Positions 42,227 to 51,584 of a stretch of 64,000 bases of DNA are shown here, piece by piece (the stretch's first letter is position 1; every line of letters begins with the position of its first letter). Source of the DNA: Yarrowia lipolytica (Eukaryota > Ascomycota > Dipodascomycetes > Dipodascales). Below the pieces are notes generated by a model, which worked only from the letters and a program-made list of their open reading frames with translations, did not search any database and was not told where the DNA came from. Where the stretch lies: assembly GCF_001761485.1 (NCBI RefSeq), contig NC_090773.1:1-64000 (forward strand), read 5' to 3'. The position numbers and the translations under genes were made by a program.

Positions 42227-43855
42227 ATGTCCAAAAAGGAACAGTTCGCCGTGGAGACCGAGGAGATCAACTCTTCTGCCTCCTCCGTCACCTACACCGA
42301 CGTCCTCGACGGAGCAGGAACCAACCAAAACCCCTTCTCTGACCCCAAGGTGGCCCAGCAGTTCAGAGATCTCTATGAGAAGTCACAGTACGAATGTCGA
42401 CACTTGTTTGACCCCGAATTCGAATGGACTGAAGCTGAGGAGAAGCGAGTCAAACGCAAACTCGAATGGCGAGTCACAGGCTGGGCCTGTATCATGTTCA
42501 TGGCTCTGCAAATTGATCGAGCCAACCTGGGTCAAGCCCTCGCCGATAACTTCTTGGATGATCTCAATTTGACCACCAATGATTACAACTACGGTAACAC
42601 CATCTTTCTGGTTTCCTTCATGAGTGCCGAGATTCCTTCCCAGCTCATTTCGAAACGACTTGGTCCCGACAGATGGATTCCCCTGCAGATCTGTATGTGG
42701 AGTATTGTTGCAATGTGCCAGGGAGCCCTGTCAGGTCGAGCTTCGTTTTTTGTCACTCGTTGTCTCATTGGTCTTATTGAAGGTGGATTTATCCCTGATC
42801 TCGTTCTTTGGCTGTCCTACTTTTACAAGTCCAAAGAATTACCTATCCGTCTATCGTTCTTCTGGACTACTCTTTATCTCTGCAACATCTTCACTTCTCT
42901 ACTGGCTTTCGGACTGCTTCGAATCCGAGCAGGCGGGCTACAGGGTTGGAGATGGCTGTTCATCATCGAGGGGTTCATGACACTGTGCATTGGTGTAGCA
43001 TCTTTCTTCCGAATGCCTGCCTCTGCTGCCCAGACCAAGACCCGGTTCAGAAAGAAGGGCTGGTTCACAGACCGGGAAGAAAAGATTGTGGTCAACCGTG
43101 TTCTCAGAGATGATCCTTTCAAGGGTGACTTCCACAACCGACAGGCCATTACACCTAAAAACCTGTGGCAATGCCTCTCAGACTACCACATGTGGCCCAT
43201 CTATGCCATGGGTCTGCTCATCTACATTGGATCAACTCCTGTCACCCAATACATGACTCTGACTCTCCGACAGATGGGTTTCTCGCCTTTTAACACCAAC
43301 TTGATGACAATTCCTCCCTCTGTTATCAGAATTGTCTTCCTGCTGCTTTCAACTTGGCTTTCTGAAAAGTTCAACCAGAGAGCCCTCTTTGCCCTGAGTG
43401 AACCCATCTGGACTTTTGGAGGTCTCCTAGCTCTCAGATTCTACAGTGGAGCCCTGTCGGACATTTGGGGCACGTACGTAATCCTCATTCTCATCATTGG
43501 CTCTCCTTATGTGCATGCCATTCTCGTCTCTTGGGCTTCTCGAAACTCCAACACTGTGGCCCAGAGAACCATTTCTGCCGCAATGTACAACATGTGTGTG
43601 CAAGCAGGAAACGTGATTGCATCCAACATTTACCGTAAGGACGACGCCCCTCAGTACTACCGTGGAAATACTCAGCTGGTGGCCATCTCTGCTGCCTCAA
43701 TTGTTCTGGTCTTGCTGGTCAAGGTCTACTATGTGGCTATCAACCGACACAGAGATAACAAGTGGAACGCCATGAGCAAGGAGGAAAAGGCAGAGTACAA
43801 GGCTACCACGAAAGACATTGGCAGTCGGCGGTTGGATTTCCGCTTTGCCCATTAG
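42227..43855 (+). CDS. Dal5-type MFS anion/allantoate permease (ACS family)
   Basis: This 542-residue, 12-helix carrier belongs to the anion:cation symporter branch of the MFS that includes Dal5 (allantoate/ureidosuccinate), Tna1 (nicotinate) and Soa1/YIL166C (sulfonates). Typical elements: the pre-helix block EWTEAEEKRVKRKLEWRVTG, DRANLGQALADNFLDDLNLT after helix 1, FLVSFMSAEIPSQLISKRLG, then RCLIGLIEGGFIPDLVLWLS, and GWRWLFIIEGFMTLCIGVAS. The C-terminal half has the family's NSNTVAQRTISAAMYNMCVQ and ASNIYRKDDAPQYYRGN, close to the hallmark of the group. The frame is open to a TTG at 42200, but the first ATG is 42227 (MSKKEQFAVET). Which anion it carries cannot be told. Confidence 0.9.
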   Translation: MSKKEQFAVETEEINSSASSVTYTDVLDGAGTNQNPFSDPKVAQQFRDLYEKSQYECRHLFDPEFEWTEAEEKRVKRKLEWRVTGWACIMFMALQIDRANLGQALADNFLDDLNLTTNDYNYGNTIFLVSFMSAEIPSQLISKRLGPDRWIPLQICMWSIVAMCQGALSGRASFFVTRCLIGLIEGGFIPDLVLWLSYFYKSKELPIRLSFFWTTLYLCNIFTSLLAFGLLRIRAGGLQGWRWLFIIEGFMTLCIGVASFFRMPASAAQTKTRFRKKGWFTDREEKIVVNRVLRDDPFKGDFHNRQAITPKNLWQCLSDYHMWPIYAMGLLIYIGSTPVTQYMTLTLRQMGFSPFNTNLMTIPPSVIRIVFLLLSTWLSEKFNQRALFALSEPIWTFGGLLALRFYSGALSDIWGTYVILILIIGSPYVHAILVSWASRNSNTVAQRTISAAMYNMCVQAGNVIASNIYRKDDAPQYYRGNTQLVAISAASIVLVLLVKVYYVAINRHRDNKWNAMSKEEKAEYKATTKDIGSRRLDFRFAH

Positions 43856-44186
43856 CCTAAATAGATTAATAGATAGTGGAGATTCAAATGGTGATAATGT
43901 GCGCTTGTGGCAGCACATGATACTGTAGTGTAACACGGTTAATGCACGCTATGGAGACACAAATACCCCTCCAATATCAGCAGCAAAACACACTATTAGG
44001 TGGTGTTGTTAATGCAATTGATGCACACAGACAGCTTATTCACACCCAATTGGCACATGCACAGTTACTTACATATCCAATTGACACTACATGTACTACT
44101 GTACGAACTATACTGCACCCTCGATCTTAATCATCATGAATTTATTTATACATTAAGCATGTAGCTTTTGATGGCTTGTGGATCGC

Positions 44187-44942
44187 TTATTTGTCCTCCT
44201 TGAGCTCAGGAAGCTCCTCAGCCTCCTCGCCCTTCTCGCCCTCAGCACCCTCGGCGTCCTCAGCACCGCCAGCAAGACCGGCACCACCGCCCATCTGCTT
44301 CATGAGAGCCTCCATGTCCATACCTCCAGCACCTCCAGCACCTCCAGCACCACCGGCGCCACCCATGGCCTGCATCATGGCAGCCATATCCATGCCACCA
44401 GCGCCTCCGGCACCGCCAGCACCTCCAGCACCGCCCATAGCCTGCATCATAGAGGCCATGTCCATGCCGCCCATGCCTCCAGCGCCTCCGGCACCACCGG
44501 CACCGCCAAGCTGGGAGAAGTCAAGGCCCTGGCCTCCCATGCCCATGTCCTCCTCGGCAGGAGGCTCCTCGTCCTGCTCGTCCTCGTCAACCCACTTGTC
44601 GAAGTCGGTCTTGATGAACCGAAGACGGTGCTTCTCGTTGGTGAGTCGGGGCCAGTAGTCCTTCTCGCACTTGACCTTCTGGAGAATGTAGGAGATGCCT
44701 CGACCGGTCTCGGTCTTTTTGCTAGCCTCGGGATCAATGTCGCCGTAGAACTGAAGATCCAGCTCGTAGGAGTTGTGATCGTTGTAAGCGTTGAGCTTCA
44801 GCTTGTTGCTGGTGAGCTCAATCTCAATGTCCTTGGCATCGGGAATCAGGATGTTCAGGTAGACAATGTTCTTGGCTAGAATGTGCTCGTTAGACCGCTG
44901 GGCCCAGGTAACCTCGGGGGTGATAGACTTAGTCTTGTTCAT
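44187..44942 (-). CDS. SBA1: Hsp90 co-chaperone p23 (Sba1)
   Basis: This 251-residue protein is the cytosolic/nuclear p23 that stabilises the ATP-bound, closed Hsp90 clamp and slows its ATPase. The CS domain spans about residues 1-125: ITPEVTWAQRSNEHILAKNI, then IEIELTSNKLKLNAYND, and the family-specific YWPRLTNEKHRLRFIKTDFD leading to WVDEDEQDEE. The tail is unusual in length and regularity: three near-identical Gly/Ala/Met repeats (units like GGAGGAGGAGGMDMAAMMQA) encoded at about 44280-44520, followed by an acidic end. The frame is open upstream to 45080, but the first ATG matching the family start is 44942 (MNKTKSITPEV). About 330 bases to the convergent permease hold nothing evident. Confidence 0.92.
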   Translation of the reverse strand: MNKTKSITPEVTWAQRSNEHILAKNIVYLNILIPDAKDIEIELTSNKLKLNAYNDHNSYELDLQFYGDIDPEASKKTETGRGISYILQKVKCEKDYWPRLTNEKHRLRFIKTDFDKWVDEDEQDEEPPAEEDMGMGGQGLDFSQLGGAGGAGGAGGMGGMDMASMMQAMGGAGGAGGAGGAGGMDMAAMMQAMGGAGGAGGAGGAGGMDMEALMKQMGGGAGLAGGAEDAEGAEGEKGEEAEELPELKEDK

Positions 44943-45737
44943 CTTGCAATTGTGTCTTGATGTGATGTGAAGAGAAGGAGGTCGTTGGCTTCTTGATATG
45001 CTACTTGTGCTTCTCCAGATAAGCTTTAGGGTGTGGGTGCAGATATTCGATGTTCTTCTTAGAACTTCCAGGGCGTGCACAAACGCTAACTGGGGGTCGG
45101 TCTAGGTGGCAATGCAGGCGGGGAGGCGTGTAGATGTGGTTAATAGGGAATGAGGCGAGTGCCTTTTGAGGATGGCATATTGGTGGTACATAGAGGGTTA
45201 CGTAAAGTGACGTCATTAGAAACATCCCCAGTCACGTCAGTGATAATATAATACGAAGTACTCGTACAATTATAGACAAACAAGGCACCAGGATGTTCAC
45301 TGAAATTTGTGCCCCCGATTCTCCCGATTCTGCGGGCTGTAGATCAGTCTGTGCATACGTCATTGTGAGTGGGAAAATAATTTATGATGAAGAAGAGGGA
45401 TATACGAAGCAGATAATGTGTCAATGTGGATGTGAAGTACGATCCGCCATCGCGTACGATGCGAGTACGTCTGCTGAGTCCATTATTTCGATTCTACGCA
45501 GTTTACACAAAAATAATTAGCGGGCGATATGTTCTAACACGTGCGTATTTCTTGAAGGCAGAGAGCACTGAACGTGTACGAGCGCGAACAATGTTCAAGC
45601 TCACACAACTCGACTTGTTCAATTATTGATACAAGTAGCTACAATACAGCCACGAGCGGTAGGATTCTACTAGATCACAATTACTCAATCAATATCATAA
45701 TAAATTATTCATATCTAACTAATACAGGCAGAGTCGC
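44943..45737. other. Intergenic region
   Basis: About 800 bases between SBA1 and the Gly-rich protein gene. A 75-codon ATG frame at 45293-45520 has no recognisable content. No other feature is seen. Confidence 0.45.
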
Positions 45738-47480
45738 TTAGAGAACTCGGGCGTTGTTGATGCCCTGGCCGCCGGCGAGACCAGCACCGGGCTGGATTCC
45801 GCCCTCGGCAGCACCGAGAGAGGTAGGGTTGATGCCCTCCTGACCAGGCTGCAGAAGCTCCTCGTTGTTTCGGCCCAGAGTGGGATGAGCGATACCAGAG
45901 CCGGTACCAGTTCCAGCTCCATCCTGGTGATGGTGGTGGTGGTGGTGGTGCTCAAAGACCTTCTCACCAGACTGGCCCTGGTTGGCTCGGGTCTTGGTGT
46001 TGTACTCCGAGTTGGAACCGACACCAGAGGCGGTGTGCGAGCCAGTCTTCGTGCCAGTAGAATCGTAAGCCGAAGAACCGGTGTTTCCAGTAGTTCCGTG
46101 CTTTCCAGTGGTGCCCGTCTTGGAGTCGTAGGCAGAAGTGCCGGTGGAACCGTGCTTGCCAGTGGAGTCGTAGGCGGAAGAGCCTTTCTTAGCCTCCTTC
46201 TCAAACTGCTCCTGCTCCTTGGTGGTTCCAAGGGGAACACCCTCCTTTCGCTCCTCGTACTCGGAGGTACCGGGGATGTGAGAGAGGAACTTCTCGCCGA
46301 GAGAAGCCTCCTTACCATGGGTGCCGCTGTGGGGTCCAGTAGTAGAGTCCTTTCCGTAGGCGTCGTTGCCGTAGGCATCCTTTCCGTGAGTTCCGGTAGA
46401 AGAAGTGTTCTTTCCGTAAGCATCAGAGCCAGTGGAAGAAGTGTTCTTGCCGTAAGCATCCGATCCGGTTCCACGGGCACCGTGAGTACCGTGGGATCCA
46501 GAGCCGACACCAGCGCCAGTAGCACCGGCACCAGCACCGGCACCAGCACCAGTGGCAGAAGAGCCGTAGCCGGTCTGAGCGCCAGTAGAAGAGCCGTAGC
46601 CGGTCTGGGCGCCGGTGGAAGAGCCGGTAGAAGAGCCGGTAGAAGAGCCGTGAGATCCAGTGCCAAGCTGGTGCTTCACCTTCTCGTTGTGGATCTTATC
46701 GGAGGCTGTTTCCTTACCTCCGTGGGACTTGTAGTGAGGAGCACCCTGCTCGGAGTAAGTTCCAGCAGGTCGGCCAAGACCACCGTCAGAAACAGGAGCG
46801 GGAGCACCGGAAGCGGCTCCAGCGGCGCCTCCGCCGATTCCAGATCCACCGGTAGCAGAACCGTAGTCGGAGGTGGAGCCGGTCTTAGAGGTACCGTGGG
46901 TGCCGTGAGAAGCACCGTGGTGGCCGTGGTGACCGTGGGTACCAACGGTAGGCTGGGCACCAGTAGAAGTGGTAGCGCCGGTGGCGGGGTTTCGGTATCC
47001 GGACTCGGCACCAGTAGCGGAGTTACCGTAGCCAGACTGAGCTCCAGTAGCTGAAGAACCGTAGCCAGACTGAGCACCGTGAGTTCCAGAAGTACCATGA
47101 GTACCATGAGTACCGTGAGTACCGTGGGTTCCAGTGGCGGAAGAGCCGTAGCCCTGACCAGCCTGGGCGGGGGCACCTGCTCGAGTACCGTTCACACCGG
47201 TGGTGGCATCAGTGGAGTAAGAGTTGGCGTTGTTGGCAGAGTTGCCGTAAACGGGATCAAAAGTCTGGGGGTCAGAAGAAGTTCCGGTAGGTCGGAAGTT
47301 GTCAGACTGACCGGGGACTCGGGTGGCATCGGGGTTGCCATAAGAGCCCTCGTTGTAGGCAGAGGTTCCTTGGGTAGCGCCGGGGTTGGTGGAGGCGTTA
47401 CCGTGAGTACCATGGGTACCCTGGTCGCCCTCGACCCACTCCTCGACCTTGTTTGAAATCTTTTGTCCGAATCCTGACAT
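45738..47480 (-). CDS. Disordered Gly/Ser/Thr/His-rich repeat protein, unknown
   Basis: This 580-residue protein is built almost entirely of low-complexity repeats. It has an N-terminal MSGFGQKISNKVEEWVEGDQ helix, GTHGTHG runs, many SSATGAQSGYGN/TG units (a Gly-Tyr-containing repeat of about 11 residues), and SSTGSSTG blocks. A short conserved-looking island, SLGEKFLSHIPGTSEYEERK, is followed by DAYGK repeats, an eight-histidine run (45929-45952) and a C-terminal Gly/Ala/Asn tail. It has no signal peptide and no membrane segment. It behaves like a hydrophilin or stress-type disordered protein, and the N-terminal helix and the SHIPGTSEYEE island recur in fungal small stress proteins. That is inference; no family is named with confidence. 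The single long frame, first ATG at 47480 and low stop density argue that it is a real gene. Confidence 0.75.
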   Translation of the reverse strand: MSGFGQKISNKVEEWVEGDQGTHGTHGNASTNPGATQGTSAYNEGSYGNPDATRVPGQSDNFRPTGTSSDPQTFDPVYGNSANNANSYSTDATTGVNGTRAGAPAQAGQGYGSSATGTHGTHGTHGTHGTSGTHGAQSGYGSSATGAQSGYGNSATGAESGYRNPATGATTSTGAQPTVGTHGHHGHHGASHGTHGTSKTGSTSDYGSATGGSGIGGGAAGAASGAPAPVSDGGLGRPAGTYSEQGAPHYKSHGGKETASDKIHNEKVKHQLGTGSHGSSTGSSTGSSTGAQTGYGSSTGAQTGYGSSATGAGAGAGAGATGAGVGSGSHGTHGARGTGSDAYGKNTSSTGSDAYGKNTSSTGTHGKDAYGNDAYGKDSTTGPHSGTHGKEASLGEKFLSHIPGTSEYEERKEGVPLGTTKEQEQFEKEAKKGSSAYDSTGKHGSTGTSAYDSKTGTTGKHGTTGNTGSSAYDSTGTKTGSHTASGVGSNSEYNTKTRANQGQSGEKVFEHHHHHHHHQDGAGTGTGSGIAHPTLGRNNEELLQPGQEGINPTSLGAAEGGIQPGAGLAGGQGINNARVL

Positions 47481-48773
47481 TGTTATTGTTGTTTGTGTGT
47501 TTGTAGTTGTTATAGAGACTCAATTGAGGTTACCGAGTCCATTTAAATACTTCTTGGAGGTCAGGTACAGCCCCGTAGATGTTGCTACTGCCGTACCATT
47601 AAACGCTTTGTGCTTGCATATGCTCATTGTTCACCCGCATTTCACTTCAACCCTATTTGGGTTGCTATTATTTCAATACGGCCTACCAGGCACTGTGTCG
47701 AGGTCAGAAAATCAATGGTTTCAGATATGGAAATCAGCTCTCCGAATTAACCAGTCCGTCTTGGCTGGTTCTCGATTTTCACTCTCAATGTCCGAAAATT
47801 CACGCCCGAGTATGGTCAGGTGGCCTTGGCGTCAAGCATTGTGACGCAATCCTTGCTTAATCTTATGTGTCTCCTCTCGACTAAGGAAGGTAGAGGAAAG
47901 AGAACGGTACATTTTCATGTGTGGCGCAGACATAACAATGAAAGCCTGTCGATCCTCTGGAATCCGATCGCATTGTCCCTGGTTCTTTGCTTTTCGCAAA
48001 ACGGGCGTATGAGACGTCTTGTTCATACTGTGCCAGGTATGAGTATCTACTGTACGTCCATGTCAAAGTTAGCACTAACCTCGAACTATCTTGAGCCGAG
48101 ATCATACGACCTGAAACGAGAGATTTTGAATAATAATATTGCACTTGCACACGTACAGTAGCCACAGTATTAGCAGTAGCGCGCCCCTCTTAACACATGA
48201 TTGAAAGTGAGTGCTCAGTTTTAGACTCAGTTTCATAGCATCCCAGATTACTCTATTGATGCACTCTCGTTCGGGGGGTTGCTGCCAGATCTGTCCAACG
48301 AACCACCGGGTCACTGCGCCGCCGATTGCTTTCTGACCTGCAACGACGTAGCCTTGCATTCCGATTACGTCATGGGTGCGGACTTGGGGAGATGATGATT
48401 TGCATCAAAGTTGCTCATAGCAATGTCCCCACAGGCACACAAACCACTGTAAACCGTAGAGTGTGAAGTGAACTCTTGTGCCCGTGCCTGTACCTGAGTG
48501 AAACTTGATAGCCATAAAACAATACCATTCAGCCTTGCCATCTCGTTCCTTTTTGCCACTTGGCAAGCTTGTCGCATGCCTGCTGTAGAAGCCAATATGG
48601 GCCAATTGAGCAATGAAACAACCTTTCCAGAGGCTTCTTCTATACCCCCCCTTTTCATCGGTGAGCATCGCACACTCTAAGGAGGCGTGGGTGAAGAGCC
48701 AAACCCTAAATGCCAGGGAAAGAGCGTCAAACACAACTACTTACACGTGACTCCACAAGACCTAAGGGAACCC
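47481..48773. other. Divergent intergenic region
   Basis: About 1.3 kb between the Gly-rich protein gene and the F-box-like gene. Frames are short and none is recognisable. Confidence 0.5.
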
Positions 48774-49781
48774 ATGCCAACAACGCTCAACGACCTCCCC
48801 GTTGAGATTGTCCGCATATTAGCCCAGCACATTCCCTCGACCGTCCTGCGAGGTGTCAACAAGCGGCTGTTCCTCTTTGTGGACGTTGTGTATGAGGAGT
48901 TGTCGCGTGCCCGATATGCGCAATTAGGCGAAATTGCATCTTCTCCTGCCATTCGAAGCTACCACAATCACATTTGCAACAAGAACCATGAGGACGAGAC
49001 GAGGATATGGACCCCTGAGACTGCTGAGGCGTTTCCGGAAGGCTCCTGGTTCTTCATCTACCATTTCATGCTGAGAGACGTGCGCTACTTTGACTCGCAG
49101 ACGATACAACGCAGCAGTGAGCTGGAGCGGGAAAAATGTGACTATTATGACGAGCTGTCGGACTTTCCAGCTGCTGGCACCTGGAAGTACTTCCACAAGC
49201 CCAACGGCTGCCCGGGACTGTTTGCGGCCAACGTGCACTGGATAGAAATCAGATACGAAGCTTACCTGGCGTCTGGCGTGTACGACGTGTTTCTGAATCT
49301 GCGAACAACGGATTTCCAGTCGCTGCAGCCGCTGTGCTATCTGGCAATCGAGGTAACGCCTCCCCAGGATGCCATGGTACGCAGACCGCCGATGAGCGAC
49401 CTGTCAAGTCTGGGTAATATGCTTCCGGAAAAGGCACACAATAACCAAAACCTGATACTGAACCTAGGGAGGGTTTCTGTGCCAGAAAGCGAGGACAAAA
49501 AATGGAACCGACTGTGCGTGGGCATCACGGATTTGTCTAACTCTATCAAGAGACGGCTCATATTCAACTGTCTGCAGTTCAGAGCCGTGTTGGATTCGCA
49601 GCAACAGCGTGCTGTTACACCCAGCGAGTATATTGAGGAGACAGACGACAGCCACACATGGTGGAGCGTGGATCGCACCACCGTTGAGGAAGAAGGACTC
49701 ATGTGGGGGGCCTATGAGGAACTCAACAAGTTGAAGCATGACCACTATGTGGTTTCCAATACTCCGGTAGAGTCCACTTAA
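48774..49781 (+). CDS. F-box-like protein
   Basis: This 335-residue protein begins with a motif resembling an F-box: TLNDLPVEIVRILAQHIP, then TVLRGVNKRLFLFVDVVYEE. That would make it a substrate receptor of an SCF ubiquitin ligase through Skp1. The remainder, around TWKYFHKPNGCPGLFAANVH, then IEIRYEAYLASGVYDVFLNL, has a beta-rich pattern like the PP2 (phloem-protein-2-like) domain often found after F-boxes; this is inference. The frame is open upstream to GTG at 48687, but the first ATG, immediately before the F-box-like motif, is 48774. Its stop is about 95 bases from the convergent permease. No substrate can be suggested. Confidence 0.6.
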   Translation: MPTTLNDLPVEIVRILAQHIPSTVLRGVNKRLFLFVDVVYEELSRARYAQLGEIASSPAIRSYHNHICNKNHEDETRIWTPETAEAFPEGSWFFIYHFMLRDVRYFDSQTIQRSSELEREKCDYYDELSDFPAAGTWKYFHKPNGCPGLFAANVHWIEIRYEAYLASGVYDVFLNLRTTDFQSLQPLCYLAIEVTPPQDAMVRRPPMSDLSSLGNMLPEKAHNNQNLILNLGRVSVPESEDKKWNRLCVGITDLSNSIKRRLIFNCLQFRAVLDSQQQRAVTPSEYIEETDDSHTWWSVDRTTVEEEGLMWGAYEELNKLKHDHYVVSNTPVEST

Positions 49782-49878
49782 CATAACTACATACTAATAA
49801 TGCATTAAAATACTACAGTATGTACCATGTAATCATAACAGTAAATACAACAATCTATAAATTAAATGTGTGAATGAA

Positions 49879-51510
49879 TCACTCAGAACTGGTCTGACTA
49901 GAGGCTTGATGGCCATGGTCATAATCAGCTTCGATCTTTTTGTGGTGGTCCGCCTCCTCGTTGTATCCAACCACCTGTCCATCAACCACAACGGGCTCCA
50001 GAGTCGTCTTGGGACCCTGGTACCACTTGTGGGCGAACAAATAGTAATAACTGAGACAACCACCCCACACTGCCGCCAAAATGATGCATGTGTAGTTCAT
50101 GGTCTCCTTTGTTGGGTGGGAGGTTGTCTGGGGGAACTGGAGCAGGGCAATGGTGAATGTGAGGTAAAAGCAAGCAAAAGCAGCTACGGCAACAGACAGG
50201 AAATCTCCCATGTAGAAGGGTCCAGGTACAAACTTCTTCCGGCCCCAGACGAGCTTCAAGAAGATAGGAACACCCCAAGCCAGAGCGTTTCCTCCTGCAG
50301 ACAATGAGAAGAGAGCTGCTGCTGCGGCTGCGTCAATCATACAGAGACAGCCGATAGCAAGAGCAAGGATGGAGTTGCCCCAAACACAACGGACGGGGTT
50401 AGAGAACTTCTCGTTGATGACCTTGAAGAAGTTTGAGAATGGTAGAGCTCCGTCTCGAGAGAAGGCCCAGGATTGTCGAGAGGCAGCAGTCACGATAGAC
50501 AGACCCATAGTCCACTGGAGAACGAACAGGACGACCATGATTCCAATAGCCCAGTTCTTTCCGAGAACGTCGTAAACGAGCTGAGCCATCGGCTGCTGGT
50601 AGACAGTCTCCAGAAGAGGAGAGATGTCGTGAGGAAGAACAGCTACAAAGACAATGTTGATAACAAATCCAAGAACCCAGCACATGCCAATAGACGAGAT
50701 AATACCAAAGGGGACCGCCCTGGATGCGTTGGAGGCTTCCTCTGACATGTGAACACATGAATCGAACGATCCAATTGTCCAAATTGGACTCAGCCAGGTG
50801 AGGAAGAAGACCCAGCCGGAAGGCCAGCCGTCAGTCAGGTTGTCAATGTGTCCAAACATATACTCTCCGGAGTTGAGATGGTGCCGTCCTCCAATTGGCA
50901 GAGCGATGATCATGACGACAATGATGGCAATGTTGGTGTAAATGCAAACTGTCTGGGCCTTGGCCATGTGGCTAGTACCGAGAGACCCGACCAGAGCGTG
51001 AGAAATCACACAGGCTGCAAAAATTCCGTAGACAGTGTAGGGGGAAGGGTTCCATTTGCCGTCTGTCGCGATGATGATGACACTGACGAAGATTTGGGCG
51101 AATCCGTAGTCGATCGACATGATTCCGCCGGTAAGACCGAGGGTGTTCGAGTATCCCACAAGAAAAGAAAGAGGTCGTTTGGCTCCTTCGGGAGCAAAGT
51201 GATATGTCCACCAGTAGAGACCTCCAGAGGTAGGAAGAGCCGATCCAAGCTCTGCCATGGCCAAACCCACCGTCATAATGCATCCTGATGCAACAAACCA
51301 ACCCCACACCATACCGTAGGGACCTGCCGGAAGTGTGTAAGAGAGGGTGGTCGCGATGGAGGGCAGCAGGCCCATGATGGAGAAAGCAATACCAAACACT
51401 TGTAGCATGGAGAAGTTTCGGGCCAGCTCGGGCTTGTAACCAATATCGGCCAGTACGGCTTCATCGTGTTGGTGTACTGACTGTTGGGCTTCTAGTTCTA
51501 GTTCTCCCAT
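49879..51510 (-). CDS. GABA/choline-type amino-acid permease (UGA4-like)
   Basis: This 543-residue, 12-helix APC-superfamily transporter of the ACT (amino acid/choline) group includes Uga4 (GABA) and Hnm1 (choline). Signature segments: LARNFSMLQVFGIAFSIMGL at the first helix, then GPYGMVWGWFVASGCIMTVG, ELGSALPTSGGLYWWTYHFA, and HMSEEASNASRAVPFGIISS (the conserved SEE...A..P.GI motif). ASRQSWAFSRDGALPFSNFF is the hallmark of the family between helices 8 and 9. It starts at 51510 after a TATA-like TATATATA on the minus strand. Relatives transport GABA, putrescine or choline; this gene's substrate is not decided. Confidence 0.9.
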   Translation of the reverse strand: MGELELEAQQSVHQHDEAVLADIGYKPELARNFSMLQVFGIAFSIMGLLPSIATTLSYTLPAGPYGMVWGWFVASGCIMTVGLAMAELGSALPTSGGLYWWTYHFAPEGAKRPLSFLVGYSNTLGLTGGIMSIDYGFAQIFVSVIIIATDGKWNPSPYTVYGIFAACVISHALVGSLGTSHMAKAQTVCIYTNIAIIVVMIIALPIGGRHHLNSGEYMFGHIDNLTDGWPSGWVFFLTWLSPIWTIGSFDSCVHMSEEASNASRAVPFGIISSIGMCWVLGFVINIVFVAVLPHDISPLLETVYQQPMAQLVYDVLGKNWAIGIMVVLFVLQWTMGLSIVTAASRQSWAFSRDGALPFSNFFKVINEKFSNPVRCVWGNSILALAIGCLCMIDAAAAAALFSLSAGGNALAWGVPIFLKLVWGRKKFVPGPFYMGDFLSVAVAAFACFYLTFTIALLQFPQTTSHPTKETMNYTCIILAAVWGGCLSYYYLFAHKWYQGPKTTLEPVVVDGQVVGYNEEADHHKKIEADYDHGHQASSQTSSE

Positions 51511-51576
51511 GCCTTATTTTTGTCGGTCGCTGCTTTGGTAATGTCTGGAGCCCCCGCCTCAGGCCGTCCCATTCCT

Positions 51577-51584
51577 TATATATA
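51577..51584 (-). promoter_or_regulatory. TATA box of the GABA-type permease
   Basis: TATATATA about 66 bases before the ATG at 51510, in the usual position for a regulated permease. Confidence 0.5.

Noticed and set aside
45885-47054. 389-codon + strand frame antisense to the Gly/His repeat protein
   Set aside because: It follows from the repeat structure on the other strand; only Ser/Arg/Val-rich low complexity is seen.
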